Positions 47,290 through 56,603 of a stretch of 64,000 nucleotides of DNA are shown here, in pieces (the stretch's first letter is position 1; every line of letters begins with the position of its first letter). This DNA is from AWTP1-13 sp963820375. GTDB lineage: Bacteria; Pseudomonadota; Alphaproteobacteria; Rhizobiales; Hyphomicrobiaceae. A program made the position numbers and the translations under genes. A model generated the notes under the pieces. That model was not told the origin of the DNA. It saw nothing but the letters and a program-made list of their open reading frames with translations, and did no database searches. The stretch lies in the NCBI GenBank assembly GCA_963820375.1, contig CAWFZX010000006.1, positions 124,001-188,000 on the forward strand, given 5' to 3'.

Positions 47290-47497
47290 AAGGTGTTCAG
47301 ACCAGCGGATTTCCTCGCTGCCGCCCGGTGGCGGCAACCGACGTTCGACCAAAGTATTATAAGGAGGCATAGGGACTGATGTTAGCCTTTTTTGCTGACT
47401 CGCACCGCAGCGGTAAGACTGGCGGCGGGTGGCGGCAGGGGAAGGTGCCGCGTGGCCGGTGGTCAGGCCCCTCCAGCGTTGCAGGCACGGAGGTGCC

Positions 47498-47769
47498 ATG
47501 GCCATGCAGAGCTACCAGCGACCAGGTCCATTGGAAGCGGACCACCAACTTGATGTTGGTTCATCTCGCGATCTGGTTTTTCTTCGGCTACATCATCCAT
47601 ATGTTCGTGAAGCCGCTCAATCAGTTCGTCATCCCGGTGCTCGAAATTTCCGCTCGGTTTTTATATGGCGGCTCAAGGTTCGTTGATCGTCTTTGTGGTG
47701 ATGCTGTTCGTGTTCGCGAGGCAGCAGGACAGGATCGATCGTGACCACGGTGTGGCGGAAGACGACTGA
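47498..47769 (+). pseudogene. DUF4212 sodium/substrate symporter small subunit, with two +1 frameshifts
   Basis: Reading across one extra base near 47522 and one near 47647-47649 gives an 89-residue protein: MQSYQRQ, then VHWKRTTNLMLVHLAIWFFF, then a second membrane segment GSLIVFVVMLFVFARQQDR. This is the DUF4212 small subunit that precedes the large subunit of VC_2705-type sodium/solute symporters. GGAGGTG lies upstream of the ATG at 47498; a second ATG is at 47504. The large subunit starts 15 bp later. Without correction the gene is not translatable. Confidence 0.8.
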
Positions 47770-47783
47770 GGGAGAACGGGGTC

Positions 47784-49762
47784 ATGGCTACGCAAGTCTG
47801 CGAACCAGCTCGGATTTTATCAAAAATCTTGGCCGTATGTACGGTGCCTACACCGGCACATTTCTTGCCTTCATCGTTCTGCTCGCGATCCTTGAACAGG
47901 TGGGCGTGCCGAATAAGATTCTGGGTTACCTGTTTGTGTTCTTCACGCTCGCCGTCTACGCCGTCATCGGCGATTATGACGCGCACGGCGCAGGTGTCCG
48001 AGTATTACGTGGCCGGCCGTCGTGTGCCCTGCTTTCTACAATGGCATGGCCACCGGCGCCGACTGGATGTCGGCGGCCTCCTTCGTCGGTATGGCCGGCA
48101 CGTTGTTCCTGCTTGGCTACGATGGGCTTGCCTGGGTGCTCGGCTGGACCGGCGGTTTCGTCTTGGTGTCGATCCTGGTCGGACCTTACCTGCGCAAGTT
48201 CGGCGCTTACACCGTGCCTGATTTCTTCGCCTTTCGCTTCGGCGGCAATTTTACCCGCTTCCTCGCCGTCATCGTGCTCGTGTGCTGTTCGTTCACCTAC
48301 GTGACCGCGCAGGTGTTCGGCACCGGGCTCATCGCCTCGCGCTTCCTTGGCATGGACTTCACGGTTGCGGTGTATGTCGGTCTTGCCGGCATCCTGCTGT
48401 GCTCGATGCTGGGCGGCATGCGCGCGGTGACCTGGACGCAGATCGCACAGTACATCGTCTTGATCATCGCCTACCTCACGCCGATCATCATCCTGTCCAC
48501 CAAGAAGTATGGCATTCCGTTTCCGCAGCTGACCTACGGGCAGGCTATTCAGGAGATCACCGCGCGCGAGCAGGAGATGCTGCGTACCGGTCTGACGACG
48601 GCGGCAGCCCTCAAACCCCACATCGAGCCGTTTTTCAACTACACGCCGCTTAACTTCTTCGGCATCATCCTCTGCATGATGGTGGGAACGGCTTCGTTGC
48701 CGCATATCCTGATGCGTTACTTCACGACGCCGTCGGTGCGTGAGGCGCGCCAGTCGGTGGCGTGGTCGCTGTTATTCATTTTCCTGCTTTACTTTTCGGC
48801 GCCGGCCTATGCGGCGTTCTCAAAGCTGGAAGTCTACACAAACGTCATCGGCAGAGACCTCGCCAGTATTCGTCCGTGGATGTTCACCTGGGGCGAGCTT
48901 GGTCTCATTCAGATCTGCGGCAAGAACGCGGTGAACGCGCAAGCGGTTATCGATGCTTGCCGGGCCGTCGCCGGGCATCCCGGCGTCGTTCGGCTGCAGG
49001 ACTTTGTGATCAACACGGACGTGATCGTGCTCTCCACGCCGGAGATCGCCGGCCTGCCCTACGTGATCTCGGGCCTGGTCGCCGCCGGCGGCCTCGCCGC
49101 CGCCTTGTCGACTGCCGACGGGCTGTTGCTCGCCATCGCCAACGCATTGAGCCACGACATCTACTACAAGATGCTGGACACCAATGCGCCGACGGTGCGG
49201 CGTTTGACCGTCGCACGCGTGCTCTTGCTGATCGTCGCCGTCGCGGCGGCCTACACGGCCTCGACCCGGCCTTCGGATATTCTGGCCATGGTCGGTTGGG
49301 CGTTCTCATTGGCGATGGCAGGCAATTTTCCTGGCTTGGTGCTGGGGATCTGGTGGAAGCGGGCAACCACGCCCGGTGCCATCTGCGGCATCATCGCCGG
49401 CTTTGGCCTGTGCTTGTTCTACCTCGTCGTCACCACGGTATTTCCCTGGTGCAGGGGTGGCCTACTTCGGCATGACGTCGCTGTTGAACCCGGTCACGGG
49501 AGCGCCGGTCGTCGACATCGCCAAGGCCATGGCGCTCCCCAATGCCATGGAACACTGGCCGACGCTGGCTCATCCCTTGGCCAACAAGGTGGGTTGGTTC
49601 AATCTCAACAATATCAACTGCGGTCTGTTGGGCGCGCCGCTGGGCTTCCTGGTGATCTACGTGGTCAGCCTGATGACCAAGGAGCCGTCTGCCGAGATGC
49701 AGGCGTTTGTCGACGAAATTCGCAAACCGCGCGGTCAGACCGTTCTGGAAGAAAAGGTCTAA
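47784..49762 (+). pseudogene. Sodium/solute symporter large subunit (VC_2705 type), with five +1 frameshifts
   Basis: Five single-base insertions (near 47794, 47803, 47972, 48028 and 49447) have to be removed to give a continuous protein of about 657 residues. It then starts MATQSATSSDFIKNLG and continues through GTFLAFIVLLAILEQVGVPN, MTRTAQVSEYYVAGRRVPAF and GMATGADWMSAASFVGMAG, with 12 or more membrane helices of the SSS family. Sodium-driven uptake of a small organic acid such as acetate is typical of the family. It is translated right after the small subunit. Confidence 0.83.
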
Positions 49763-49788
49763 AGCGCACTGCAACAGACAAGCCTAAT

Positions 49789-49812
49789 GGCGGGGTCCTT
49801 CGGGACCCCGCC
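49789..49812 (+). terminator. Rho-independent terminator with UUCG loop
   Basis: GGCGGGGTCC (49789-49798) and GGACCCCGCC (49803-49812) form a perfect 10-bp stem around a TTCG loop, followed by TTGTTT. It closes the symporter transcript 26 bp after its stop codon. Confidence 0.92.
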
Positions 49813-49880
49813 TTGTTTCCACGGCAACGACTTGAGCGTGCCAATTGCGCCGTCAGAGTGAGCCGCCAAGGGAGACGGTG

Positions 49881-50189
49881 GTGCAAACGACTTATCCAAT
49901 CCTTTCCTTCTGGTACTTTCATCTGCCGAATTTTCTGCTGGCGGCGCTGATGTACACGCTGCTGGGGCGGGCACTGCTCGGCTTGATCGTTGGTCCCGAC
50001 TCGACCAACTACATTTGGCGCTTCTTCTGCCGCCTGACCGACCCCTTTGTCGCCTTGGTCGCCTATCTTACGCCGAGGGCAACTGCCCCCGTCGTGCTGT
50101 GGTTGTTCGGTTTCGTTTGGCTGTTCTGGCTGCGGGTTGTGCTGTTGCAGCTCTTTTTGGCCATGGGCGCCTTGCCGCGCGCGGGTTGA
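49881..50189 (+). CDS. YggT-like membrane protein
   Basis: 102 residues with two or three membrane segments. The stretch RALLGLIVGPDSTNYIWRFF followed by CRLTDPFVALVAYLTP resembles the YggT family (Pfam YGGT) loop, in which a conserved LTDP follows the helix. The start is a GTG at 49881, chosen by the AAGGGAGA 5-6 bases upstream. It lies after the symporter terminator, so it has its own promoter, and is followed closely (7 bp) by the next small membrane gene. Confidence 0.72.
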   Translation: MQTTYPILSFWYFHLPNFLLAALMYTLLGRALLGLIVGPDSTNYIWRFFCRLTDPFVALVAYLTPRATAPVVLWLFGFVWLFWLRVVLLQLFLAMGALPRAG

Positions 50190-50196
50190 TCAAACA

Positions 50197-50524
50197 ATGG
50201 ACCGAAACTTCTATTACATCGGCATTGCTGCCTTTGGCATGATCAACGGCATCTTCAATCAGCTCTGGCTGCTGTTTGCCCTGATCCATGTGCAAATTTT
50301 GGCGCCGGCGCTGCTGTTTGGGAGCACCGGGCTGACGCTGATGTTTTCCTCGCTGATGGTTGCGACGGCGACCATCATCATGGCGGGCATCCCGGCGGCG
50401 ATCTATGAGCACATGATCGGAGCCAAGGAGGATTCGAGCGAAGCCTCGCTGTGGATCTGGCTTGGCCGGAACGGGAATACTGACCATTCCGGCCATCGGC
50501 AATTTCATCCAGATCGGTCTTTAA
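50197..50524 (+). pseudogene. Small membrane protein, frameshifted by one base
   Basis: Removing one extra base near 50461 gives 108 residues: NFYYIGIAAFGMINGIFNQL, a middle segment and a natural end WIWLAGTGILTIPAIGNFIQ. As written, the reading goes off into an unrelated tail. Three to four membrane segments. Not recognised, but likely a partner of the YggT-like protein 7 bp upstream. Its length of 328 bases is one more than a multiple of three. Confidence 0.7.
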
Positions 50525-50634
50525 GCAGCCTGTGAACGCCGGCCATCGAACCGCTTGAGGCACGGCCATGCTATTTGTAAATTTGCACCCCTGGGGAGGA
50601 TCGAGCGGCGGGCTGACCGGAAGGGGTGTGTCCC

Positions 50635-51003
50635 ATGGAGCACATGCGTCGCATCGCCTATGAGACGGTGTTGCGGGCATGCGGCTTCGGTTCGCTAGCG
50701 ATTTTTTGTTTTATGGTGGGCTTGTCGTTTGAGCCGCGCATCGCCTTTCAAAGCGGCGGCGCGCTGATGATGATCATGACGGGGATCTTATATCTAAAGT
50801 CGCTCGAAGCACGAACCAAGCCGTATCGCCGGACCGAGATGTGGCTTTATCTTCCCGAAGAGCACCGCCCACCGGCGGCGATGGCTCAGCAGCTGACCTC
50901 GGCACTGATGCGAGAGACCTATCTGACGTTTGCACTGTGGACCTCGGCGATCACCGTCGGTATGTGGGTGATCGCACTTCTCTTCGCCGTCAAAGGCTTA
51001 TAG
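50635..51003 (+). CDS. Small membrane protein of unknown function
   Basis: 122 residues. The N-terminal RRIAYETVLRACGFGSLAIF and two hydrophobic segments (about 18-35 and 105-120) enclose a charged middle (KSLEARTKPYRRTEMWLYLP). Similar proteins occur in Rhizobiales, but I know no function. AAGGGGTG precedes the ATG at 50635. It is 111 bp upstream of the NADH dehydrogenase gene on the same strand. Confidence 0.7.
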   Translation: MEHMRRIAYETVLRACGFGSLAIFCFMVGLSFEPRIAFQSGGALMMIMTGILYLKSLEARTKPYRRTEMWLYLPEEHRPPAAMAQQLTSALMRETYLTFALWTSAITVGMWVIALLFAVKGL

Positions 51004-51114
51004 GCAAAATACCGGCACGGCGTTGCGCGACGGGCGTCGCCTCTAGGACGCTGCCGGGAGTGGGGGTGCCTGGGTGGCCGGTATCGAAAAAGAACGCTCA
51101 ACGGTACATGACCC

Positions 51115-52497
51115 ATGTCCCAACCCATGGACCTGCGCGAGCCTGAGCCAGCAACGGACGACCGCCGGCCGGCCGAGGCTGCGCGCAACGCCTTGCACCA
51201 GATCGTCGTCGTCGGCGGCGGCGCCGGTGGGCTCGAGCTGGTGACCCGGCTCGGCGACAAGCTCGGCAGACGCGGCAAGGCCGCCGTAACGCTGATCGAC
51301 AAGAAGCGCACGCATTTGTGGAAACCCCTGCTGCATGAGGTTGCCGCCGGCAGCATGGATATTGGCATGCACGAGCTCGACTACCTGGCGCAGGCGCACT
51401 GGCATGGCTTTCGTTATCGCGTCGGCGAAATGAACGGTATCGACCGGCAGCGCCGCCTGGTCCATGTCGCCCCGTTCAGCGATGAGGAGGGCATCATCGT
51501 CACGCCGCGGCAGTCGCTGGCCTACGACACCCTTGTCATCGCCATCGGCAGCCTCAGCAACGATTTTGCCACACCGGGCGCAAAGGAGTATGCGATCCTG
51601 CTTGAGAGCCAGGCCGAGGCTGAGCGTTTCCACCGCCGGCTGGTCAACGCCTGCATTCGCGCGCACACGCAAGCCGAGCCGCTCCGCCCCGAGCAGTTGC
51701 AAGTCGCCATCATTGGTGCGGGGGCGACCGGAACGGAGCTCGCGGCCGAGCTGCACCGCACGACGCGCCAGCTCATTGCCTTTGGGCTCGATCGCATCGA
51801 CCCGGACAAGCACATCAAGATCCATCTGATCGAGGCGGCAGATCGCATTCTGCCAGCCCTGCCAGAGCGGCTCTCGAAGGCTGCCACAAAGCTGCTCGAA
51901 GGCTTGAAGGTGGAAATCCACACCTCCGCACGCGTTGCAGCAGTGTTGCCAAACGGCGTGCAACTGGCCGGCGGACGCTTCATTCCCGCCGAGCTGGTGG
52001 TGTGGGCTGCCGGTGTGAAAGCCCCCGACGTCCTCAAGGATATTGCCGGACTGGAGACAAACCGCCTGAACCAGCTGGTTGTGCTGCCCACGCTTGAAAC
52101 GACGCGCGATAGCAACATTTTTGCCATCGGCGACTGTGCTGCCTGCCCCTGGCCCGGGCATGAACAGCCCGTGCCTCCGCGAGCGCAGGCCGCCCACCAG
52201 CAGGCAACGCATATGCTCAAGCAGATGCAACGGCGCCTCGCCGGCCAGCCTCTGCGGGCCTGGCAGTATCGCGATTTCGGCTCCCTCGTTGCGCTTGGCG
52301 ACTATTCGACGGTTGGCAGCCTGATGGGGCGTCTGGTCGGCCCCAGCCTGTTCATCGAGGGCTATATCGCCCGGCTGATGTATAGATCGCTCTACAAGAT
52401 GCATCAGCTGGCGCTACACGGGTTGACCAAGGTTTCGCTCGATACGCTTGCCCACATCATCACGCGGCGCACGGAACCGCATGTGAAGCTGCACTGA
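51115..52497 (+). CDS. ndh: NADH dehydrogenase (type II, NDH-2)
   Basis: 460 residues. The FAD motif is HQIVVVGGGAGGLELVTRLG near residue 29 and the NADH motif is VAIIGAGATGTELAAELHR (about 200-220), with FAIGDCAACPWPG and the C-terminal LVALGDYSTVGSLMG that anchors to the membrane. It oxidises NADH and reduces ubiquinone without proton pumping. The N-terminus has about 25 extra residues. The gene is monocistronic or follows the small membrane gene. Confidence 0.93.
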   Translation: MSQPMDLREPEPATDDRRPAEAARNALHQIVVVGGGAGGLELVTRLGDKLGRRGKAAVTLIDKKRTHLWKPLLHEVAAGSMDIGMHELDYLAQAHWHGFRYRVGEMNGIDRQRRLVHVAPFSDEEGIIVTPRQSLAYDTLVIAIGSLSNDFATPGAKEYAILLESQAEAERFHRRLVNACIRAHTQAEPLRPEQLQVAIIGAGATGTELAAELHRTTRQLIAFGLDRIDPDKHIKIHLIEAADRILPALPERLSKAATKLLEGLKVEIHTSARVAAVLPNGVQLAGGRFIPAELVVWAAGVKAPDVLKDIAGLETNRLNQLVVLPTLETTRDSNIFAIGDCAACPWPGHEQPVPPRAQAAHQQATHMLKQMQRRLAGQPLRAWQYRDFGSLVALGDYSTVGSLMGRLVGPSLFIEGYIARLMYRSLYKMHQLALHGLTKVSLDTLAHIITRRTEPHVKLH

Positions 52498-52524
52498 GCC
52501 AGACCGGCAGCCGCTCATCTTGCC

Positions 52525-53223
52525 TTAACGGCGCTCGGTTTCCTCGGTATGGCTCTGGACCCAGCGGCTTGGCCGGTCCGGGCGGCCTTCCGAGCGAGCC
52601 GCCGGTTTGCTCTTGCGTGCGCCCTCCGCCGCCGTTTCCCGCCGCCCCGCCTGCTCGGCGTAGGCCTTGTGGCGGGCCGTCGCTTCTTGGTCCCAGGCAT
52701 TGCCATGGCACGTGCAGTTTTCAACGTGCTTGGTTTGGTGCAGGAAGGCGGTGGCGAGCCGGCGATAGGAGCGGCCGTCGAGGTCGACCATATCTTCCAT
52801 ATTGCCGCCGGGATTGCGGTAGACGAACAGTCGGCCTGCCGGACAGGCCTGCGCGCAGCGCCGCGCATCCTTGGCAAACTGCGAGCGCGGCGTGCTGAAG
52901 CTCAGTGGGATTGGAAAACCGTCGCAGAGGCGAACACACAGCGTCCGGAAATAGCCGCCCTCACTGCTGCGGCCTGGGCGCTCCGCGTCATCGCCAAAGG
53001 GGTTGAACGGGCGCTCGCCGCGATCCCCGCCGCCGCGACCTAGGTCGCGAAAAATCTGGTCGAACCAGTCCACTTTGGTGACACCTTCTCCCCGGCCCAT
53101 GCTGCGGGCGGGGTTCGCCGGCTGCACCGGACCTGCGCGCACCGCGCCGTCACCACGCGGGAGCCACATGCCAGCGCAGGCCAAGCAGGCGGCGGCCAGG
53201 ACAAGAAGGAGCAGGCGCTTCAT
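52525..53223 (-). CDS. DUF2865 family secreted protein
   Basis: 232 residues with a signal peptide (about 1-20; MKRLLLLVLAAACLACAGMW). The core GGYFRTLCVRLCDGFPIPLS followed by FSTPRSQFAKDARRCAQACP and RLFVYRNPGGN is diagnostic of DUF2865, an exported, Cys-containing family of Rhizobiales. Six to seven cysteines suggest disulfides in the periplasm. The tail is Arg/Glu-rich. Convergent with ndh (27-bp gap). Confidence 0.86.
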   Translation of the reverse strand: MKRLLLLVLAAACLACAGMWLPRGDGAVRAGPVQPANPARSMGRGEGVTKVDWFDQIFRDLGRGGGDRGERPFNPFGDDAERPGRSSEGGYFRTLCVRLCDGFPIPLSFSTPRSQFAKDARRCAQACPAGRLFVYRNPGGNMEDMVDLDGRSYRRLATAFLHQTKHVENCTCHGNAWDQEATARHKAYAEQAGRRETAAEGARKSKPAARSEGRPDRPSRWVQSHTEETERR

Positions 53224-53369
53224 GATGATGGCATGTTGGTGGGGCAGTTATCGCGCCGGAGAGAGGCAAGTCAGGCGCAAAACGTTGGCGTCAGGCTGCG
53301 AGTTCCAAAACCGACCGGCCCCGCGTACGCGGTGGTCTGCCGGCGTTTTTTGCGGTGCCCAAAAGTGAC

Positions 53370-53744
53370 CTAACGTTCCTCCTCCTGTTCTGCCAGCTCG
53401 GGGAGCGTCTCGATCGCTTCGGCCGGCAGATCGACCACCACCGCCCCGCGCAGGACCGTGAACAGCCCGGATGGGATTTCGAGCGTGCGTGACCCCAAGC
53501 CCAGGACCGAACCGGTGGTCATGCGGATCCTGTTGGGCTGATCTTCGTCGTCATAGGAGATATCGGCAACCTCACCGATCTGCACCCCGTCTGCGGCAAA
53601 CACGGGGGCGCCGATAAGCTCGGCATGGAGCGCGGCGTCTTGGTCGGCTCCGTCCTGGGATTGCGCCTGACAAACAGGCCCAGCGCCCAGAGCCGACACG
53701 AGGACCAACACAAGGAAAGTGATTTTGACGAGCGACCCAGCCAT
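53370..53744 (-). CDS. Exported PRC-barrel domain protein
   Basis: 124 residues. A signal peptide (about 1-28, ending CQAQS) is followed by a single PRC-barrel-like domain (LIGAPVFAADGVQIGEVADI, then IPSGLFTVLRGAVVVDLPAE) and an acidic tail (ELAEQEEER). PRC-barrel proteins bind protein or RNA partners, and exported forms are common in Rhizobiales but of unknown role. The ATG is at 53742-53744. The 145-bp gap to the DUF2865 gene start shows no other gene. Confidence 0.82.
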   Translation of the reverse strand: MAGSLVKITFLVLVLVSALGAGPVCQAQSQDGADQDAALHAELIGAPVFAADGVQIGEVADISYDDEDQPNRIRMTTGSVLGLGSRTLEIPSGLFTVLRGAVVVDLPAEAIETLPELAEQEEER

Positions 53745-54351
53745 GTTGAAAGCGCTCCGCCTTAACGCGTTACCCTATCGCCAAACGGGGACCGGCAACG
53801 TTGGTTCCGCTGCCTTTGACGGGGAGGCCGCGTCCGTGCGGCGCCAGGAGGCGTTTTGGTCTGGCAAAGGCTGCCTCGAGGACGGGGGGAGGCAGGGCCT
53901 TGCGGCCCTGCTGCGGCCGCAGCGACGGGGTGGGACCAGACCTTCCGCTTGGGTGCTTCGCCCACGGTATTGGCGCGGGCGATGCGCACCAGCGCGTTTG
54001 GGGCGCTCCCCCTGGGGCGGCCGCCGGGCGCGGCGGTCGGCACCCGCCGCCGAAAATCGCGCGCTTCAAGCCGGCGCACGACTTTGCACTCAAGCGCAAG
54101 CACTTGTTTGCGCAGCACAAAGCTGGTTGGGCCGATGAGGATCCACATCTACTGGGGCCGAAAAATAGCCGCTGGCGATTGCGCGGCCGCGGCATTGACG
54201 ATAATCAGCGCAGGCTTTTTTCTCGGCGTCCCGAACCTGATAGTGTGTGGTCTGCGGTCGGCCGTGGCGAGACCGGCACTGATCGGCAGTGCAGTCCGGG
54301 ACGGTGACAGCCCAGCCGTTACGCCAGCCCGTTACGCCAGGGAGAATTCGC
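53745..54351. other. 607-bp intergenic region, no recognised gene
   Basis: Frames are open on both strands but none has a family-like sequence or ribosome-binding site. An ATG at 54136 opens a frame (MRIHIYWGRKIAAGDCAAAA) that reads through into the secreted protein gene in another phase, and a 128-residue minus frame (53762-54148) is equally unsupported. Two copies of GTTACGCCAG lie at 54319-54340, just before the next gene. Confidence 0.45.
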
Positions 54352-54597
54352 ATGCGCACGACACCGGTCGCGGCTTTTGTCCTCACCGGCGCCCTCCTCG
54401 CCAGTACGCCAGCGCTCGCCTATTTCGATGACAGCCATTACCGGGGCCCGCCGGTGTATCCCGTGCCGTATGCCTACGGTTACTCCTATGCACGCGCCCG
54501 CTGTGGCCACTACTATGCCCAACCGTGGATTGTCCGCGGCTGCGGCTCGCGCGTGCTGCGCCGCAGCCACCGCCACACGAAGCGCTACGTCAAGTAA
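54352..54597 (+). CDS. Small secreted Tyr-rich protein of unknown function
   Basis: 81 residues. A signal peptide (RTTPVAAFVLTGALLASTPA ending ALA) leaves a short mature part rich in Tyr, Arg, His and Pro (DDSHYRGPPVYPVPYAYGYS; two Cys). Many exported proteins of this kind in Rhizobiales are of unknown role. GGGAGAA lies before the ATG at 54352. I do not recognise a family. Confidence 0.65.
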   Translation: MRTTPVAAFVLTGALLASTPALAYFDDSHYRGPPVYPVPYAYGYSYARARCGHYYAQPWIVRGCGSRVLRRSHRHTKRYVK

Positions 54598-55006
54598 CCG
54601 GGCGCGCAGGACCGGCCCTGGGCGTCAGAACAGGGCGGTCAACGCGCGCCTTGTGGCAAGCGCCCGCCAACAGTCGGATGGACAGATTTTTGCGGGCCGG
54701 TTGCTGGCAAACATCCCTATTGCCGTGGCGGCAGGCGTGGGGATCGACGGGCGGCGCACGCTGGTGCTGGATTGATCTTGCAAAGATCAACACCTGGCGC
54801 TGCGGGTCCGGGGGCCGGGGCCTTGCTTCGGGGGGCCTTGCTTCGGGGTCTTGGTGCGACCCTTGACGCGGGCTGCCGGCTTTGCCGACGGCCGTGGGAT
54901 ACGGGCCACCCATTCCTTGCCGGTGCGCCCGCTCGCCGGTCATCATCACCGTCAGATCGGTGTGGGGCAGCCGCGCCAGCACCCGATAGATGATGAACCC
55001 GATAGA
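54598..55006. other. 409-bp intergenic region
   Basis: No convincing gene. A 130-residue minus frame (54590-54982) is Pro/Arg-rich and looks like chance. The main structure is a 15-bp direct repeat, GGGGCCTTGCTTCGG, present twice near 54817-54846. Nothing else is recognised. Confidence 0.45.
54817..54846. repeat. 15-bp direct repeat
   Basis: GGGGCCTTGCTTCGG occurs twice in tandem. It is in non-coding DNA with no visible role. Confidence 0.5.
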
Positions 55007-55243
55007 CTATGCCGCGCGATCACTCACCCCCTTGACGCCCTCGTGCTTGGCGCAATGCGCGCAGCAATAGATCTTTGCGCCGGCTTCGATACCGTGTCCG
55101 ACGACGCGACAGTCACAGTGCGCGCAATGCGGCGCCATGGCGTGAATGGCGCACTCGAAGCTATCGAAGGTCATGGTCCGGCTGCCTTGGGTGACGCGGA
55201 AGGCCTTATCGTAGTCGTTACCGCAAACATCACATCGAGCCAT
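55007..55243 (-). CDS. Small Cys/His-rich metal-binding protein
   Basis: 78 residues with nine Cys, arranged as CDVCGND near the start, SFECAIHAMAPHCAHCDC in the middle and YCCAHCAKHE near the end. This is a small zinc-finger or metallothionein-like protein; similar proteins are annotated as prokaryotic metallothioneins. It starts at the ATG 55241-55243. No partner is obvious. Confidence 0.75.
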   Translation of the reverse strand: MARCDVCGNDYDKAFRVTQGSRTMTFDSFECAIHAMAPHCAHCDCRVVGHGIEAGAKIYCCAHCAKHEGVKGVSDRAA

Positions 55244-55567
55244 CGCACGCTCCTGTCCTTGGGCTGGGTATATTCGAGATTAACCGCCGGTGCGTCGTTG
55301 AGTTCCACAAGACGCGTCGCCAGAGTGGCGGCGCATCGCGGCCAAGCTTCCAGGGCGCCACAGTCGCTGCCTGCCGCGTGCGGCGATACGGCAGCGATGG
55401 CTGAGCCTGCCGGCCCAACAGCCGGTTAATTTGGACGAAATTGGTGGCAACGCGGAACATCGCAGCCCGCTGCCAGTTGTTTCGGAATGATTGTTCGAAC
55501 CCGCACGAATCGTTTCTCGGTTGTGCTGGCCGGTCACCAGCGATGGTAACCAGATGGGTAACCAGAC
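55244..55567. other. 324-bp region upstream of the miniprotein gene
   Basis: No gene found. It contains the promoters of the Cys-rich gene (reading left) and of the gene cluster beginning at 55568 (reading right). Near the right end, AT-richer sequence such as GGAATGATTGTTCGAA (55485-55500) may be promoter DNA. Nothing definite. Confidence 0.4.
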
Positions 55568-55642
55568 ATGAATGACATTATCTACATCGTCGGTCTGATC
55601 GTGGTCGTGATGTTCATCTTGAGCGTCCTTGGGCTTCGCTAA
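55568..55642 (+). CDS. 24-residue membrane miniprotein
   Basis: A complete frame of 24 residues (MNDIIYIVGLIVVVMFILSV, then LGLR), a single membrane helix with an Arg end. I recall similar miniproteins of almost the same sequence in other alphaproteobacteria, but no role is known. There is no strong ribosome-binding site. It is followed 15 bp later by the 312-residue membrane protein gene. Below usual length limits, so easily missed. Confidence 0.65.
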   Translation: MNDIIYIVGLIVVVMFILSVLGLR

Positions 55643-55657
55643 CTTGGAGACATTGTC

Positions 55658-56596
55658 ATGACGCATGTCGGTCCGGCCCCTGCGACGAGCACTGCCTCCG
55701 CGGGCGGCGCCAGCTTTGTCGAATGGGGCGCAGTGCTCGCGGGCGCCGTTCTGGCGGCGGCAATTTCCTTTGTGCTTCTGACCTTCGGCGCCGCCATCGG
55801 CCTGTCGGCTACCTCGCCATGGCCGAATTCCGGGGTCTCGGCGAAGTTGATTGCGACGCTGGCCCTGCTTTGGGCGATGATGCAGCAGATCGGCGCCTTC
55901 ATGGTTGGCGGCTACGTGGCCGGACGCATGCGCTCGCGGTGGCGGGAGCCGACGCAGCACGAGGTCGAATTTCGCGACGGACTGCACGGTGGCCTGGTTT
56001 GGGCCGTCGGCATTGTGATTGCCGCCGCATTGGTGATGGCGACGGCCGGCGCCGCCGCCAAGACGGGTGCAGATCTGGCGGGCAAGGCTGCCGGTGCAGT
56101 CGCCGTCTCCGCCGGCGACCCAATGGATGCCGTGCTGGATAGCATGCTGCGACCCGCGACGGTGGCGCAGGCGGCAAGCTCGTCCGGCCCTGCAGCGGCG
56201 GCCACGCCGCCTGCGGCTGCTGCCTCGCGTGCTCGTGCCGTCGGCGGCGATGAGAGCCGAAGCGAGATGGCACGCTTGCTCGCGAGTGCGGTGGCCAGTG
56301 GCTCGCTGTCCGAGCAAAATCGCAACTACCTCACACAATTGGTCGCGCAACGCTCCGGGCTCTCCCAGCCGGAGGCGGAACGGCGGGTCAACGAGGCCTT
56401 CACGGCCGCCCGCGAAGCGGCTGACAAGGCCCGCAAGGCGGCAATTCTCACCGGCTTTGTCACGGCCGCCAGTCTGATCGTTTCGTTCGGCGCCGCCTGG
56501 TGGGCGGCCATGCGCGGCGGGCAGCACCGCGACAATGCGATCCCTGCCAGGTTCCCCCTCGGGCGCAACCGCCGCTCCAACGTGCTGCCGAGCTGA
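55658..56596 (+). CDS. Membrane protein of unknown function
   Basis: 312 residues. Two N-terminal membrane segments (FVEWGAVLAGAVLAAAISFV; then around 65-85), a third near 105-125, a low-complexity Ala-rich stretch (about 165-200) and one C-terminal membrane segment (about 268-290). The motif FVEWGAVLAGA is common in Rhizobiales membrane proteins of this type. I cannot assign a function. It lies between two miniproteins (24 and 29 residues) on the same strand, so all three are probably one transcript. Confidence 0.72.
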   Translation: MTHVGPAPATSTASAGGASFVEWGAVLAGAVLAAAISFVLLTFGAAIGLSATSPWPNSGVSAKLIATLALLWAMMQQIGAFMVGGYVAGRMRSRWREPTQHEVEFRDGLHGGLVWAVGIVIAAALVMATAGAAAKTGADLAGKAAGAVAVSAGDPMDAVLDSMLRPATVAQAASSSGPAAAATPPAAAASRARAVGGDESRSEMARLLASAVASGSLSEQNRNYLTQLVAQRSGLSQPEAERRVNEAFTAAREAADKARKAAILTGFVTAASLIVSFGAAWWAAMRGGQHRDNAIPARFPLGRNRRSNVLPS

Positions 56597-56603
56597 AGGA
56601 GAA

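Noticed and set aside
53762..54148. 128-codon minus-strand frame in the intergenic region
   Set aside because: No ribosome-binding site, no recognisable motif, and Pro/Arg-rich composition.
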